From CAUZIB01 sp963663925 (GTDB taxonomy: Bacteria; Acidobacteriota; Vicinamibacteria; Vicinamibacterales; UBA8438): 64,000 bases of DNA. Below are positions 24,009 to 32,454 of this stretch, one piece after another. Numbering within the stretch: the stretch's first letter is position 1; the number at the start of each line of letters is the position of its first letter. The stretch covers positions 1,178,001 through 1,242,000 of the forward strand of contig OZ250139.1 in the NCBI GenBank assembly GCA_965237405.1, in the 5' to 3' direction. Under the pieces are notes generated by a model. That model was not told where the DNA came from. It saw only the letters and a program-made list of their open reading frames with translations, and searched no databases. The position numbers and the translations under genes are program-made.

Positions 24009-24830
24009 TTAGGCCTTGGAACCGTCTGGTACCGTCTCATCTAGACCACTCTTGAGCCATCGGACGTACGCTCCTACCTCATCCTCCAGATTCTCCCCGT
24101 GACTCGCCTTAGCGATAGTGTTCACGAGGCCGCTTCCAACCACCGCAGCGTCGGCCCAAAGACCAACTTCGGCAACGTGCTCGGGGTGGGAAATGCCGAA
24201 CCCAATGGCTATCGGCATGTCCGTGACGTGACGGATGCGGTCCACCATGTGTCGGGCGTTTTCCGAAATCGTATCGCGCTCGCCGGTCACACCCAACCTT
24301 GAGATCGCATAGAGAAACCCTCTTCCCAGCTTGGCCGCGACGCGCATTCTCGGCTCGGTCGTGGTAGGGCTCAGAAGAAAAATCGGATCGATTCCCACCT
24401 TGACGGCCGCGTCCCGAAGGCCTCCCGCTTCCTCAATCGGCAGATCGAGCACAAGCACTCCGTCGACCCCAACCTCGGCCGCGCGGTCCATGAATCGCTG
24501 CATCCCCATAGCAAGCAATGGGTTAGCATAGGTAAATAAAACAATCGGCGCCACGATCTCAGATCGCACCCGCCCAACCAGCCCGAGACTTGAGCGAAGC
24601 GTCATCCCGGATGCCAGCGCACGCTCCGAGGCGCGTTGAATAACCGGTCCATCAGCCAGTGGGTCGGAGAACGGGATGCCAACCTCGATAACGTCCGCGC
24701 CAGACCGATCCAGCGTTCGCAAGACCACTTCAGACCGCCTTTCATCAGGGTCACCAGCTGTAACGTAGGTAACAAGACCTGTGCGGGACTCGGACCGGAG
24801 CCGATCGAATGTCTCATCGAGACGTGACAT
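24009..24830 (-). CDS. trpA: Tryptophan synthase alpha chain
   Basis: Cleaves indole-3-glycerol phosphate to indole and passes it through a tunnel to TrpB. It is 273 residues from the ATG at 24830. The TIM barrel has the family signature VIEVGIPFSDPLADGPVIQ, which contains the catalytic Glu and Asp, and the phosphate-binding IGFGISHPEHV and GSGLVNTI. It overlaps the trpB 3' end by 17 bases, so the pair is translationally coupled. A start at 24863 is possible but lies deeper in trpB. Confidence 0.96.
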   Translation of the reverse strand: MSRLDETFDRLRSESRTGLVTYVTAGDPDERRSEVVLRTLDRSGADVIEVGIPFSDPLADGPVIQRASERALASGMTLRSSLGLVGRVRSEIVAPIVLFTYANPLLAMGMQRFMDRAAEVGVDGVLVLDLPIEEAGGLRDAAVKVGIDPIFLLSPTTTEPRMRVAAKLGRGFLYAISRLGVTGERDTISENARHMVDRIRHVTDMPIAIGFGISHPEHVAEVGLWADAAVVGSGLVNTIAKASHGENLEDEVGAYVRWLKSGLDETVPDGSKA

Positions 24831-26040
24831 TCTCGCCTTCCCGGTCCTGAATCGTCTCCACATCCTTGTCGCCGCGCCCTGACAAATTGACCAACACGAT
24901 CTTCTCAGGGCCCAGCTCGCGCGCGAGTCGGCGCGCGTAGGCCACGGCGTGCGCCGACTCCAGCGCCGGAAGAATTCCCTCGAGGCGACTGAGAATTAGA
25001 AACGCGTCAAGGGCATCAACATCGGACACACTTGTATATTCGGCGCGCCCGAGGTCACGAAGCCATGCGTGCTCGGGGCCCACCGCCGCGTAGTCAAGAC
25101 CAGCGGAAATCGAGTGAGTCGACTCTATGTTCCCATCGACATCCTGAAGGACGAAGCTCCGCGTCCCCTGCAGCACGCCGGCCGTGCCTCCCGCAAATCG
25201 CGCCGCGTGCTTCCCGGCCACCAGCGCTTCACCCCCGGCCTCAACCCCGATGAGCCGAACGGCATCGTCATCGATAAACCCATCAAACAAACCGATCGCA
25301 TTGCTCCCGCCGCCCACGCAGGCCACGACCACGTCGGGAAGTCGCCCAATAGCCTTGAGTATCTGCCGACGCGCCTCTTGTCCGATCACTGACTGGAACT
25401 CGCGAACCATGAGGGGATAAGGATGCGGGCCAAGGACCGACCCCAGGAGATAGTACGTATCCTCGACATTTGTAACCCAGTCACGCATCGCCTCGTTGAT
25501 CGCGTCCTTGAGCGTTCGGCTTCCAGCGTCAACAGCCTTCACCGTCGCACCGAGAAGATCCATGCGAACGACGTTTGAGGCCTGCCGGCGCATGTCCTCG
25601 GTTCCCATGTACACGTCGCACTCGAGACCCAGGAGAGCACAGACCGTCGCGCTCGCGACGCCATGCTGACCTGCGCCGGTCTCAGCCACGACCCGCCGCT
25701 TGCCCATCCTCCGCGCCAGTAGGCCTTGCCCCAGAGCGTTGTTGATCTTGTGGGCCCCAGTGTGGGCCAAGTCCTCACGCTTTAAGAAAATGCGAGCGCC
25801 GCGCGCTTCGGCCGTGAGCCGCTTTGCCTCGTAAAGCGGCGTTTCCCGACCGACATAGTGTGTGAAGAGTCCAGCTAACTCCGCGGCAAAGGTTGGATCT
25901 GCACGTGCCTCTCGATAAGCGCGCTCCAATTGTTCGACGGGCTCGACTAGTGTTTCCGGTACGAATCGCCCTCCGTACGCACCAAAGTAGCCTCGGGCAT
26001 CGGGATCACGTCTACCAAACACGGGTACCGTCACAGCCAT
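24814..26040 (-). CDS. trpB: Tryptophan synthase beta chain
   Basis: A PLP enzyme joining indole and serine to tryptophan, 408 residues long. The N-terminus has GYFGAYGGRFVPETL. The PLP lysine is Lys98 in LAHTGAHKINNALGQ. The phosphate-binding loop is CVGGGSNAIGLF, and the catalytic Glu region is VAETGAGQHGVA. It is the canonical TrpB1 type, which pairs with TrpA. Seventeen bases separate it from trpF. Confidence 0.97.
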   Translation of the reverse strand: MAVTVPVFGRRDPDARGYFGAYGGRFVPETLVEPVEQLERAYREARADPTFAAELAGLFTHYVGRETPLYEAKRLTAEARGARIFLKREDLAHTGAHKINNALGQGLLARRMGKRRVVAETGAGQHGVASATVCALLGLECDVYMGTEDMRRQASNVVRMDLLGATVKAVDAGSRTLKDAINEAMRDWVTNVEDTYYLLGSVLGPHPYPLMVREFQSVIGQEARRQILKAIGRLPDVVVACVGGGSNAIGLFDGFIDDDAVRLIGVEAGGEALVAGKHAARFAGGTAGVLQGTRSFVLQDVDGNIESTHSISAGLDYAAVGPEHAWLRDLGRAEYTSVSDVDALDAFLILSRLEGILPALESAHAVAYARRLARELGPEKIVLVNLSGRGDKDVETIQDREGENVTSR

Positions 26041-26057
26041 CGTCCTATCGTCATCCG

Positions 26058-26690
26058 CTATCCTCCGCCGTCACTCAGTGCCTGTACCGCCCGAAAGAAC
26101 TCCCTTACCGCTGCGGGATCTTTCACCCCAGGCGACGTCTCGACACTAGACGAGACGTCGACCCCATATGGCCGGACGGTCCGAACGGCGTCCCCGACGT
26201 TGCCCGGTTTCAACCCGCCGGCCAGAAAAACCCGACGTCGCCTCGCCACCAGTGCGGCCAGCGTCCAGTCCACTGTCTGCCCAGTGCCCCCTCGGTTAAC
26301 CGGATCGTGCACATCCAGGAGCACCGTGACCGCGTCGGGAAACTGACAGGCCCTCTCGACACTCTCCGAATCCCGAAGCGCAACGGCCTTCACGACCTGA
26401 TATGGCAACCGTTTGCACAAATCGATCGTCTCTTCCCCGTGCAACTGGATGGCCTCGAGGCCCACGCCATCCGCCACCGACCGCACCTCCGACTCTGACG
26501 GGTTGACGAACACCCCAACCCGGATCACGTGCGCGGGAAGCGCCAATGCGATCTCGCGTGCGCGCGACGGTTCGATGTACCGCGAGCTCTTATTCCAGAA
26601 CACGAAGCCGACCGCCGACGTCCCGAGCTCACACGCCAGCAGTGCATCCTCCAACCTCGTGATCCCACACACCTTGACTCTAACCATCAC
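26058..26690 (-). CDS. trpF: Phosphoribosylanthranilate isomerase
   Basis: The third step of tryptophan synthesis, an Amadori rearrangement. It is a 210-residue TIM barrel beginning VRVKVCGITRLEDALLA, with the catalytic Cys in KVCGIT. VGFVFWNKSSRYIEP follows, and the catalytic Asp is in VTVLLDVHDP. FLAGGLKPGNV and GVDVSSSVETSPGVKD form the phosphate site. It shares one base with the trpC stop. Confidence 0.95.
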   Translation of the reverse strand: MMVRVKVCGITRLEDALLACELGTSAVGFVFWNKSSRYIEPSRAREIALALPAHVIRVGVFVNPSESEVRSVADGVGLEAIQLHGEETIDLCKRLPYQVVKAVALRDSESVERACQFPDAVTVLLDVHDPVNRGGTGQTVDWTLAALVARRRRVFLAGGLKPGNVGDAVRTVRPYGVDVSSSVETSPGVKDPAAVREFFRAVQALSDGGG

Positions 26691-27553
26691 TACGAGTCCG
26701 TACGTCTCGATCGAGACAGCTTATCCGTCTCTTCGATCAGCACTCGCAGGACATGACCTGGGTCCGGTTGGGTTATCAGCGACTCACCGATCAAGAAGGC
26801 GTCATATCCTACCCGCCGGAGCGCGATCAGATCCCTGCTGTTTCGTAATCCGCTCTCGGCAACCGCGACGACATCATCGGGGATGCCTTCGATAAGCGAA
26901 AACGATACATCGAGGTCTACTTCCAGCGTGCGCAGGTTCCGGTTGTTCACTCCAACGATCTCAGCACCACTCTCGATCGCGGCAGACAGCTCTGACTCAG
27001 AATGCACCTCCACCAACGCAGCAAGACCCAGTGAGCGCGTGATCTCTAGCAGCGCGCACAGCGTCACCCAGTCCAGAGCAGCGGCAATAAGGAGGACCGC
27101 GTCCGCTCCGATCGCGCGGGCCTCGACAACCTGATACTCGGTCACCACGAAATCCTTGCACAACACCGGCACCGTTACGGCCTCTCGCACACGGCTGAGA
27201 TCTTCTCGACTACCGTCGAAGAACGTAGGCTCTGTGAGGACCGAAATGGCCACCGCGCCGGCGTTCTCGTACGATAGCGAAATCTCATCGGCCAGGTACC
27301 GCGATCGTAAGACACCTCGCGACGGGGATCGCCGCTTGCACTCAGCGATCACCCGAACTTGCGCCGCGCCAGCCAGCGCATCTTTGAAGGCATCACCGCG
27401 CGGAGTATGTCTCTGAGACTCGCGCTCGAGATCCGCGCGGGGCCGTTCCCGCTCTCGGCAGCGAACGGCGTGTCGCGTCGCCGCGACGATAGCCTCCAGT
27501 AGGTCCGCCCGCGGGGCTGACGATGTCTGCGATTCGCGAGGACCGCTCGTCAT
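26690..27553 (-). CDS. trpC: Indole-3-glycerol phosphate synthase
   Basis: Closes the indole ring with decarboxylation. It is 287 residues. The barrel signatures are VRVIAECKRRSPSRGVLR with the catalytic Glu and Lys, VLTEPTFFDGSREDL, VLCKDFVV, DAVLLIAAAL and IVGVNNRNLRTLEVDL, ending AESGLRNSRDL. An N-terminal segment of about 25 residues beyond the usual start is rich in Ser, Arg and Ala. It overlaps trpD by four bases and trpF by one. Confidence 0.96.
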   Translation of the reverse strand: MTSGPRESQTSSAPRADLLEAIVAATRHAVRCRERERPRADLERESQRHTPRGDAFKDALAGAAQVRVIAECKRRSPSRGVLRSRYLADEISLSYENAGAVAISVLTEPTFFDGSREDLSRVREAVTVPVLCKDFVVTEYQVVEARAIGADAVLLIAAALDWVTLCALLEITRSLGLAALVEVHSESELSAAIESGAEIVGVNNRNLRTLEVDLDVSFSLIEGIPDDVVAVAESGLRNSRDLIALRRVGYDAFLIGESLITQPDPGHVLRVLIEETDKLSRSRRTDS

Positions 27554-28572
27554 GATTCATCCCCTTGGCGTGAGTGACGAACTAGACGCTCCAAGGTTTG
27601 ATCGACGCGACCTTCGTCGAGTGCCGATCCCGCCAGGCTCACTCCTTCCGCGAGTGAGCCAACCCGGCCTGCAACCACCAGACTCGCGCCAGCATTCACG
27701 AGTACAAAATCCCGCGCCGGACCAAGGACGCCTGACAAAACCTCCTTCGCTACGGAGACGCTCTCGTCGAGACCCGATACACTGAGTGCATCGATCGAGG
27801 TAAGATCGAGACCGAAATCAGACGGGTGCAAGTAAAACGTCCGCAGCACGCCACGCCGACATTCTGAAACCTTGGTGTATCCGGTGATCGAGATCTCATC
27901 GAGACCGTCGGCACCGTGCACGACCCAGGCGTGTTCCGACCCCAGTAAACCCAATGCGCGCGCCAGCAAGTCGGTATGCTCGGGCCGAGGCACCCCGATG
28001 ATCTGTCGAGTCGCCCCGGCTGGATTCGTCAGGGGACCGAGCAGGTTGAACGCCGTCCGGACGCCAAGATCGCGGCGGGCGGGTCCCGCATGGCGCATCG
28101 AGGGATGGAAGACCGGCGCGAAGAAGAACGCGATCCCAGCTTCCTCGAGACACTGCCCGACCACAGCGGGCGAAGCCGAAACGTCGACACCCAATGCCTC
28201 GAAGAGATCCGCGCTACCGCAGGCACTCGAGACCGACCGGTTGCCATGCTTGGCGACACGTACGCCGCATGCCGCGACCGTCAGGGCACTGATTGACGAC
28301 ACGTTGAACGTGTTCAACCGGTCACCACCGGTACCACAGGTGTCGAATACGTCATCAAAGGTCGACGTTACCCGAACAGCCCTGGCGCGCATGGTCCGGG
28401 CAAAGCCAACGATTTCAGAGGGTCTCTCCCCTTTCATCGCAAGGGCGATCAACATCCCTGCGATCTGCGCAGATGTAGCCCTCCCCTCCATGATCTCGAC
28501 CATAGCCGCCGATGACTCTGCCTCGGTCAGGTCCTCTCGGCGATGCAGTTTATCGATGAACTTCTTTAACAT
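27550..28572 (-). CDS. trpD: Anthranilate phosphoribosyltransferase
   Basis: Attaches phosphoribose from PRPP to anthranilate. It is 340 residues from the ATG at 28572, which shares a base with the trpG stop; the longer frame upstream is non-homologous. Family motifs are the PRPP/Mg loop FDTCGTGGDRLNTFNVSS, VAKHGNRSVSSACGSADLFE, FHPSMRHAGPARRDLGVRT and NLLGPLTNPA. The N-terminal helical domain is LTEAESSAAMVEIMEG. It is a standalone form, not fused to trpG. Confidence 0.96.
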   Translation of the reverse strand: MLKKFIDKLHRREDLTEAESSAAMVEIMEGRATSAQIAGMLIALAMKGERPSEIVGFARTMRARAVRVTSTFDDVFDTCGTGGDRLNTFNVSSISALTVAACGVRVAKHGNRSVSSACGSADLFEALGVDVSASPAVVGQCLEEAGIAFFFAPVFHPSMRHAGPARRDLGVRTAFNLLGPLTNPAGATRQIIGVPRPEHTDLLARALGLLGSEHAWVVHGADGLDEISITGYTKVSECRRGVLRTFYLHPSDFGLDLTSIDALSVSGLDESVSVAKEVLSGVLGPARDFVLVNAGASLVVAGRVGSLAEGVSLAGSALDEGRVDQTLERLVRHSRQGDES

Positions 28573-29138
28573 CAGCACTCCAGAAAATTCTTGAGCAGGC
28601 TGTATCCCACGTCGGTCAGCACACTCTCCGGATGGAACTGCACCCCGTGTATGGGCCGGGTCCGATGTCGCAATCCCATGACCGTCGTCCCATCGACCGT
28701 CCGGGCACAAACCTCGAGCACCGATGGCCACGGATCAGCGGCAACCGCCAAAGAGTGATAGCGTCCCGCACTGAACGGATTAGCTAACCCCTGAAATACT
28801 CCGTGTCCGTCATGCTCAACGTCGGAGCACTTACCGTGCAAAAGGGCCGGCGCCGGTATAATCGTCGCGCCGAAAGCACATCCGATCGCTTGGTGTCCGA
28901 GGCAAACACCCAGCATCGGAATCGACGTGCCGCAGTGTCGGATCGCCTCAACAGTGACCCCCGCATCCTCTGGACGACCTGGACCAGGGGAGATCACGAT
29001 TCGCTCGGGCTTCATGGCGTGTACCCCATCGACCGTAATCTCGTCGTTTCGTCGTACGACGATCTCCGCACCAAGCTCCCCCAAGTACTGGACCAGGTTG
29101 TACGTAAACGAATCGTAGTTATCGATGACCAGTAACAT
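28572..29138 (-). CDS. trpG: Anthranilate synthase component II (glutamine amidotransferase)
   Basis: Supplies ammonia from glutamine to TrpE. The class I glutamine amidotransferase is 188 residues. It begins MLLVIDNYDSFTYNLVQYLG, the catalytic Cys is in LGVCLGHQAIG, and the His/Glu pair is in VQFHPESVLT. The same domain can serve para-aminobenzoate synthase (PabA), so it may work for folate as well. It lies 16 bases after trpE. Confidence 0.95.
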   Translation of the reverse strand: MLLVIDNYDSFTYNLVQYLGELGAEIVVRRNDEITVDGVHAMKPERIVISPGPGRPEDAGVTVEAIRHCGTSIPMLGVCLGHQAIGCAFGATIIPAPALLHGKCSDVEHDGHGVFQGLANPFSAGRYHSLAVAADPWPSVLEVCARTVDGTTVMGLRHRTRPIHGVQFHPESVLTDVGYSLLKNFLEC

Positions 29139-29154
29139 GATTTCTGGTGTTAAC

Positions 29155-30675
29155 TTAGCCTACCCCGCGTGGACCTCGTCCACTCTGCGCTATCTCCAGC
29201 GCCCGGATTAACGCCGACGCCTTGTCCCGGGTCTCCTGATACTCCGCTGCCGGGTCGGAATCCGCCACAATTCCCGCACCGGCCTGAACAAAGGCCTTCC
29301 CGTCATGCATCGCGATCGTTCGAATGGTGATGCAACAGTCGAGATGCCCTGCGCAATCGACATATCCAACAGCACCAGCGTAGATTCCGCGAGGCGTCGG
29401 CTCAAGCTCAGCGATGATCTCCATGGCACGGATCTTGGGCGCGCCCGAAACAGTGCCAGCCGGAAAGCACGCCGCGAGCGCATCCAGACGGTCTAGGTCC
29501 GGTGAAAGTCGACCTTCCACACGCGACACAAGGTGCATGACGTGTGAGTAGCGCTCGAGCCCCATGTACTGAGGAACGCGGACTGATCCGTACTCGCAGA
29601 CGCGCCCCAAATCGTTACGACCGAGATCGACGAGCATCACGTGCTCGGCGCGCTCCTTCTCGTTGTCCTTCAACTCCTCTGCGAGCCGGTCGTCCTGCTC
29701 GACAGTGCCGCCACGTGGTCTTGTGCCCGCAATCGGATGGGTTTCGACCGCCTGTCCCTCCACCCGCACGAGCATCTCAGGAGACGAACCAACGATAGAC
29801 AACCCCGCGATCTTCATGAAGTACATGTAAGGGGACGGGTTCACGTAGCGAAGCGTCCGATAGACCGTGAACGGATCGACGGTGACGTTGGTCTCGAATC
29901 GCTGCGACAGCACGACCTGGTAGATGTCTCCAGCGCGAATATATTCCTGCCCTCGCTTGACTGACGCCTCGTAGGCCTCCTGAGTCGTGTTAGACCGCCA
30001 CACCAGCGGCGTCGTGTTGACCTCGCCGCTCGACGAAAGCATGCGATTTAGCTCACGTTCCAAGAACTTGATTTTGGCCTGCGCCAGGTCATACTTCCAC
30101 CGGAGGTCGGCACCCTCTTCCAGATGCGCGTTGGCGATGATCAAGATCCGATGCTTGACGTGGTCAAAGGCCAACACCGTGTCGAAGAGCATGACTCCGG
30201 CGTCGTTCGTCCCCTGCGCCTCGTGACTCGAAACGGTCCCCTTTCCGAACCGCTTCCAGCGCGCAGCCAACGACGGTTCGAACCACACCGACGCTTCGTA
30301 GCCGAAAAATCCAACCGCACCACCGGTGAATCGGGGCAACTCAACCACCGCTGGAGAGCGATAGTTGGCCATGACCTCGCGAAAGACGTTCATGAACGGC
30401 TCGTCACGAACGATGCACTCCTCCCCCTGTTTAACCGTCGTGTGAGCGCCGCGTGCCCGCAGCACCATGAAGGGATCCTTTCCGAGAAACGAGTACCTTG
30501 CCAGTCGCTCGCCCCCTTCTACACTTTCGAACAGGAAGGCGTGATCTGCGTACTCGGCCACCTTGAGGAACGCCGAGACCGGTGTGAGCAGGTCGGCCAT
30601 GACCTCTCTGCAGACCGGTACGAAGTTGCCGTGATGCGAGAGCTCGACAAACTTGTCAAATGTGGTGTCGTTCAT
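29155..30675 (-). CDS. trpE: Anthranilate synthase component I
   Basis: Converts chorismate and ammonia to anthranilate. It is 506 residues. The N-terminal regulatory domain includes AFLFESVEGGERLARYSFLG, whose conserved ESVEGGE-x-x-x-R-Y-S-F segment forms the tryptophan feedback pocket. The chorismate-binding core has GDIYQVVLSQRFE, HPIAGTRPRGG, VDLGRNDLGRV, FPAGTVSGAPKIRAMEII and QAGAGIVADSDPAAEYQET. Feedback inhibition by Trp is expected from the intact pocket. The start overlaps the aroDE stop by four bases. Confidence 0.96.
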   Translation of the reverse strand: MNDTTFDKFVELSHHGNFVPVCREVMADLLTPVSAFLKVAEYADHAFLFESVEGGERLARYSFLGKDPFMVLRARGAHTTVKQGEECIVRDEPFMNVFREVMANYRSPAVVELPRFTGGAVGFFGYEASVWFEPSLAARWKRFGKGTVSSHEAQGTNDAGVMLFDTVLAFDHVKHRILIIANAHLEEGADLRWKYDLAQAKIKFLERELNRMLSSSGEVNTTPLVWRSNTTQEAYEASVKRGQEYIRAGDIYQVVLSQRFETNVTVDPFTVYRTLRYVNPSPYMYFMKIAGLSIVGSSPEMLVRVEGQAVETHPIAGTRPRGGTVEQDDRLAEELKDNEKERAEHVMLVDLGRNDLGRVCEYGSVRVPQYMGLERYSHVMHLVSRVEGRLSPDLDRLDALAACFPAGTVSGAPKIRAMEIIAELEPTPRGIYAGAVGYVDCAGHLDCCITIRTIAMHDGKAFVQAGAGIVADSDPAAEYQETRDKASALIRALEIAQSGRGPRGVG

Positions 30676-32138
30676 CGTTCGCTCACTTGCTCAAGCTGGC
30701 GCTCCGCTACGGCCCGAAACAAACCGGGCGTGGGTCGAGTGCCAGTCCACCACTCAAACTGTCGCTCAGCTTGGGCCACGAGCATGCCCAACCCCCCGAT
30801 CGTTCGACAACCCTGGGCCGATGCATCAGCCATCAGTTGCGTAACCCGTGGGTTGTAGACCAAGTCGTAGACGATGGCCCCATCCAGCGCCGCATCAGGC
30901 AGTGGACTGGCAGCGACGTTCGGGTAGGTACCAATCGGCGTCGTGTTGACTAGTAACTCCCACGTCCCTGATTGCGGCGGCCATTCACCGACCGCGCCAT
31001 CCACCAGCGCCGCCACTCGACCCGCCGCCTCACGACGCCTTGCGCAGATCGTCACCTTCGCGCCCTCTTGGGCTAAACCAACCGCCACGCCACGGGCGGC
31101 ACCGCCAGCGCCCACCACCACGGCTCGACAGTCCGTCAGCTCAATATCACCGTCCTCGAGAAGAGGTTGGAGAAACCCAGCGACGTCGGTGTTTTGACAC
31201 TCCCACTTAGCACCGTCCGCTCGCAAAGTATTGACAGCACCCACTTGCCGACTTAGATCGTCTCCGCTATCAACAAGCGATATGACTGACTCCTTATACG
31301 GTGCTGTCACGCTGACCCCGACTACTCCGAAGGCATGGGCAAACGTCGTAAAGTCATCAACGTCGCTCGCCTCCAGCGGTAGGTACACCGCGTCACGTCC
31401 CAGCTCGCCAAATCCAACGTTGTGCATCGCGGGCGACAGTGAGTGAGACAGCGGGGAACCAATTACCCCGTACAGCTCAGCCGTCGGTCCCACGTCGTGA
31501 AACCGGAACTCGGTGACCATCCTCCCCAGATCAACCTGCCCGGGCGCTACGGCGTTGCCGGCGTAAGTCCAACACGACCCGAACTTGTCGGGCACCACTC
31601 GCGATGGAACACCCACTGGCCCCATCCCGATGAGGACGCGCCGCGGCCCGTCTCCGACACCGACGCCCGCGTCGATATCCCGCAACCTCACCAGGTCCGC
31701 AAGGCACTCAACCTGGACCGCGACCTTCACGACCTCCGCTCCTGTCGCGCGCATCGCCCGATATCGTGCCTCAAGGTCCAAGGGAACCTGGTCGAAGTCG
31801 TGCGTGGAGAGGACGATCCGCCGACCTCCGTAGGTGTTGATTAGCGTTTCGCCACCGCCACGCCACTCGATATCCACATAATCGGCCCCCAACTCCAACG
31901 CCTGCGCAAGCAATCGTTGCCGCTCCTCTTCCGAGCCATCGAACCGCCCGCCCTCCCACGTCGGCCGACACGTCACCACTACCGGTCGCTGCCGATCAGC
32001 TAAGACCCCCGCCACGTCGACGTTCCGCGCATAATCGAGACGTAGCTCGACCATATCGGCCTCGACGGCTTTGTCTCGCCTTGTTCGAAGCTCCTCGGTA
32101 CTTGAACCCGTCACCGTGGCGCAGAGCTTGCCGTTCAT
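30672..32138 (-). CDS. aroDE: Bifunctional 3-dehydroquinate dehydratase/shikimate dehydrogenase (AroD-AroE fusion)
   Basis: The first structural gene of the aromatic operon, 488 residues from the ATG at 32138. Residues about 1-225 are a type I dehydroquinase: VELRLDYAR, the catalytic His in IVLSTHDFD, the Schiff-base Lys in AEVVKVAVQVE, and the C-terminal MGPVGVPSRV. Residues about 230-488 are shikimate dehydrogenase: GVIGSPLSHSLSPAMHNVGF, the catalytic Lys in VTAPYKESV, NTLR, the NADP loop VVVGAGGAARGVAVGLA and NTTPIGTYP. The fusion is best known from plants but also occurs in bacteria. The frame is open to 32279, but that part overlaps the attenuator and has no homology. Confidence 0.94.
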   Translation of the reverse strand: MNGKLCATVTGSSTEELRTRRDKAVEADMVELRLDYARNVDVAGVLADRQRPVVVTCRPTWEGGRFDGSEEERQRLLAQALELGADYVDIEWRGGGETLINTYGGRRIVLSTHDFDQVPLDLEARYRAMRATGAEVVKVAVQVECLADLVRLRDIDAGVGVGDGPRRVLIGMGPVGVPSRVVPDKFGSCWTYAGNAVAPGQVDLGRMVTEFRFHDVGPTAELYGVIGSPLSHSLSPAMHNVGFGELGRDAVYLPLEASDVDDFTTFAHAFGVVGVSVTAPYKESVISLVDSGDDLSRQVGAVNTLRADGAKWECQNTDVAGFLQPLLEDGDIELTDCRAVVVGAGGAARGVAVGLAQEGAKVTICARRREAAGRVAALVDGAVGEWPPQSGTWELLVNTTPIGTYPNVAASPLPDAALDGAIVYDLVYNPRVTQLMADASAQGCRTIGGLGMLVAQAERQFEWWTGTRPTPGLFRAVAERQLEQVSER

Positions 32139-32154
32139 GCTGCGTTTCACCCAC

Positions 32155-32191
32155 AAAAAAAGCCTCTTCAACCGCTGGGGCTGAAGAGGCT
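32155..32191 (-). terminator. Attenuator terminator upstream of aroDE
   Basis: On the minus strand a perfect 10-bp stem (32161-32170 with 32182-32191) with an 11-base loop is followed directly by seven T (32155-32161, the last one shared with the stem). It is an intrinsic terminator placed 17 bases before the aroDE start codon and after the aromatic leader peptide gene, hence an attenuator. The CAGCCCC in the 5' arm and loop can pair instead with either of two GGGGCTG copies at 32239-32245 and 32251-32257, giving an antiterminator. Confidence 0.88.
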
Positions 32192-32221
32192 CATCTGTTC
32201 TCGCTTGTGTCTCTCGGGTGC

Positions 32222-32341
32222 CTACCCGTGCTTCGTGACAGCCCCTCCTGCAGCCCCGGCAAACCAGTGATACCACCACCAGTATGAAAGCGTGAGCCGA
32301 GACGTGAAGAGCTTACTTAGCTGAAACTTGAAGACTACCAT
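32222..32341 (-). CDS. trpL: Aromatic operon leader peptide (trpL-like), 39 aa, with YWWWYHWF
   Basis: A small ATG-to-TAG frame between the promoter and the attenuator terminator. Residues 20-27 are Tyr-Trp-Trp-Trp-Tyr-His-Trp-Phe: seven aromatic codons and one His in eight positions. The minus-strand codons are TAC TGG TGG TGG TAT CAC TGG TTT. That density of Trp codons is the hallmark of ribosome-mediated attenuation. The added Tyr and Phe codons suit an operon that also carries the common chorismate and the Tyr branch genes. Stalling at 32264-32281 would leave the GGGGCTG segments just downstream free to pair with the terminator arm. The ATG lies 7 bases from a TATAAA box, so translation may be leaderless. 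Confidence 0.87.
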   Translation of the reverse strand: MVVFKFQLSKLFTSRLTLSYWWWYHWFAGAAGGAVTKHG

Positions 32342-32348
32342 GTTAAAT

Positions 32349-32383
32349 TTTATACGCTATCAGACCCTTCAACCAACTGTCAA
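32349..32383 (-). promoter_or_regulatory. Promoter of the aromatic amino-acid operon
   Basis: TATAAA (32349-32354) has TTGGTT 16 bases upstream (32371-32376). A perfect TTGACA (32378-32383) lies slightly further up and may serve a start with a different -10 (TAGCGT). With the TATAAA box, transcription begins at about the leader peptide ATG. The promoter diverges from that of the SpoIVB-S55 gene, with only about 20 bases between the two -35 regions. Confidence 0.6.
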
Positions 32384-32402
32384 TGGATTCCGCGCCTTCT
32401 CC

Positions 32403-32432
32403 TTGACCGTCAAGCATTTAGTCCGATATAAG
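32403..32432 (+). promoter_or_regulatory. Promoter of the SpoIVB-S55 gene operon
   Basis: TTGACC (32403-32408), an 18-base spacer and TATAAG (32427-32432) lie 22 bases before the ATG at 32455. No strong Shine-Dalgarno sequence follows, although GAGAGAG lies in the leader. Confidence 0.55.
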
Positions 32433-32454
32433 AGAGAGACTTATCTCCGAACAC

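Noticed and set aside
32142..32279. Extension of aroDE to a start at 32279
   Set aside because: The added 47 residues have no homology and lie across the leader peptide and terminator hairpin.
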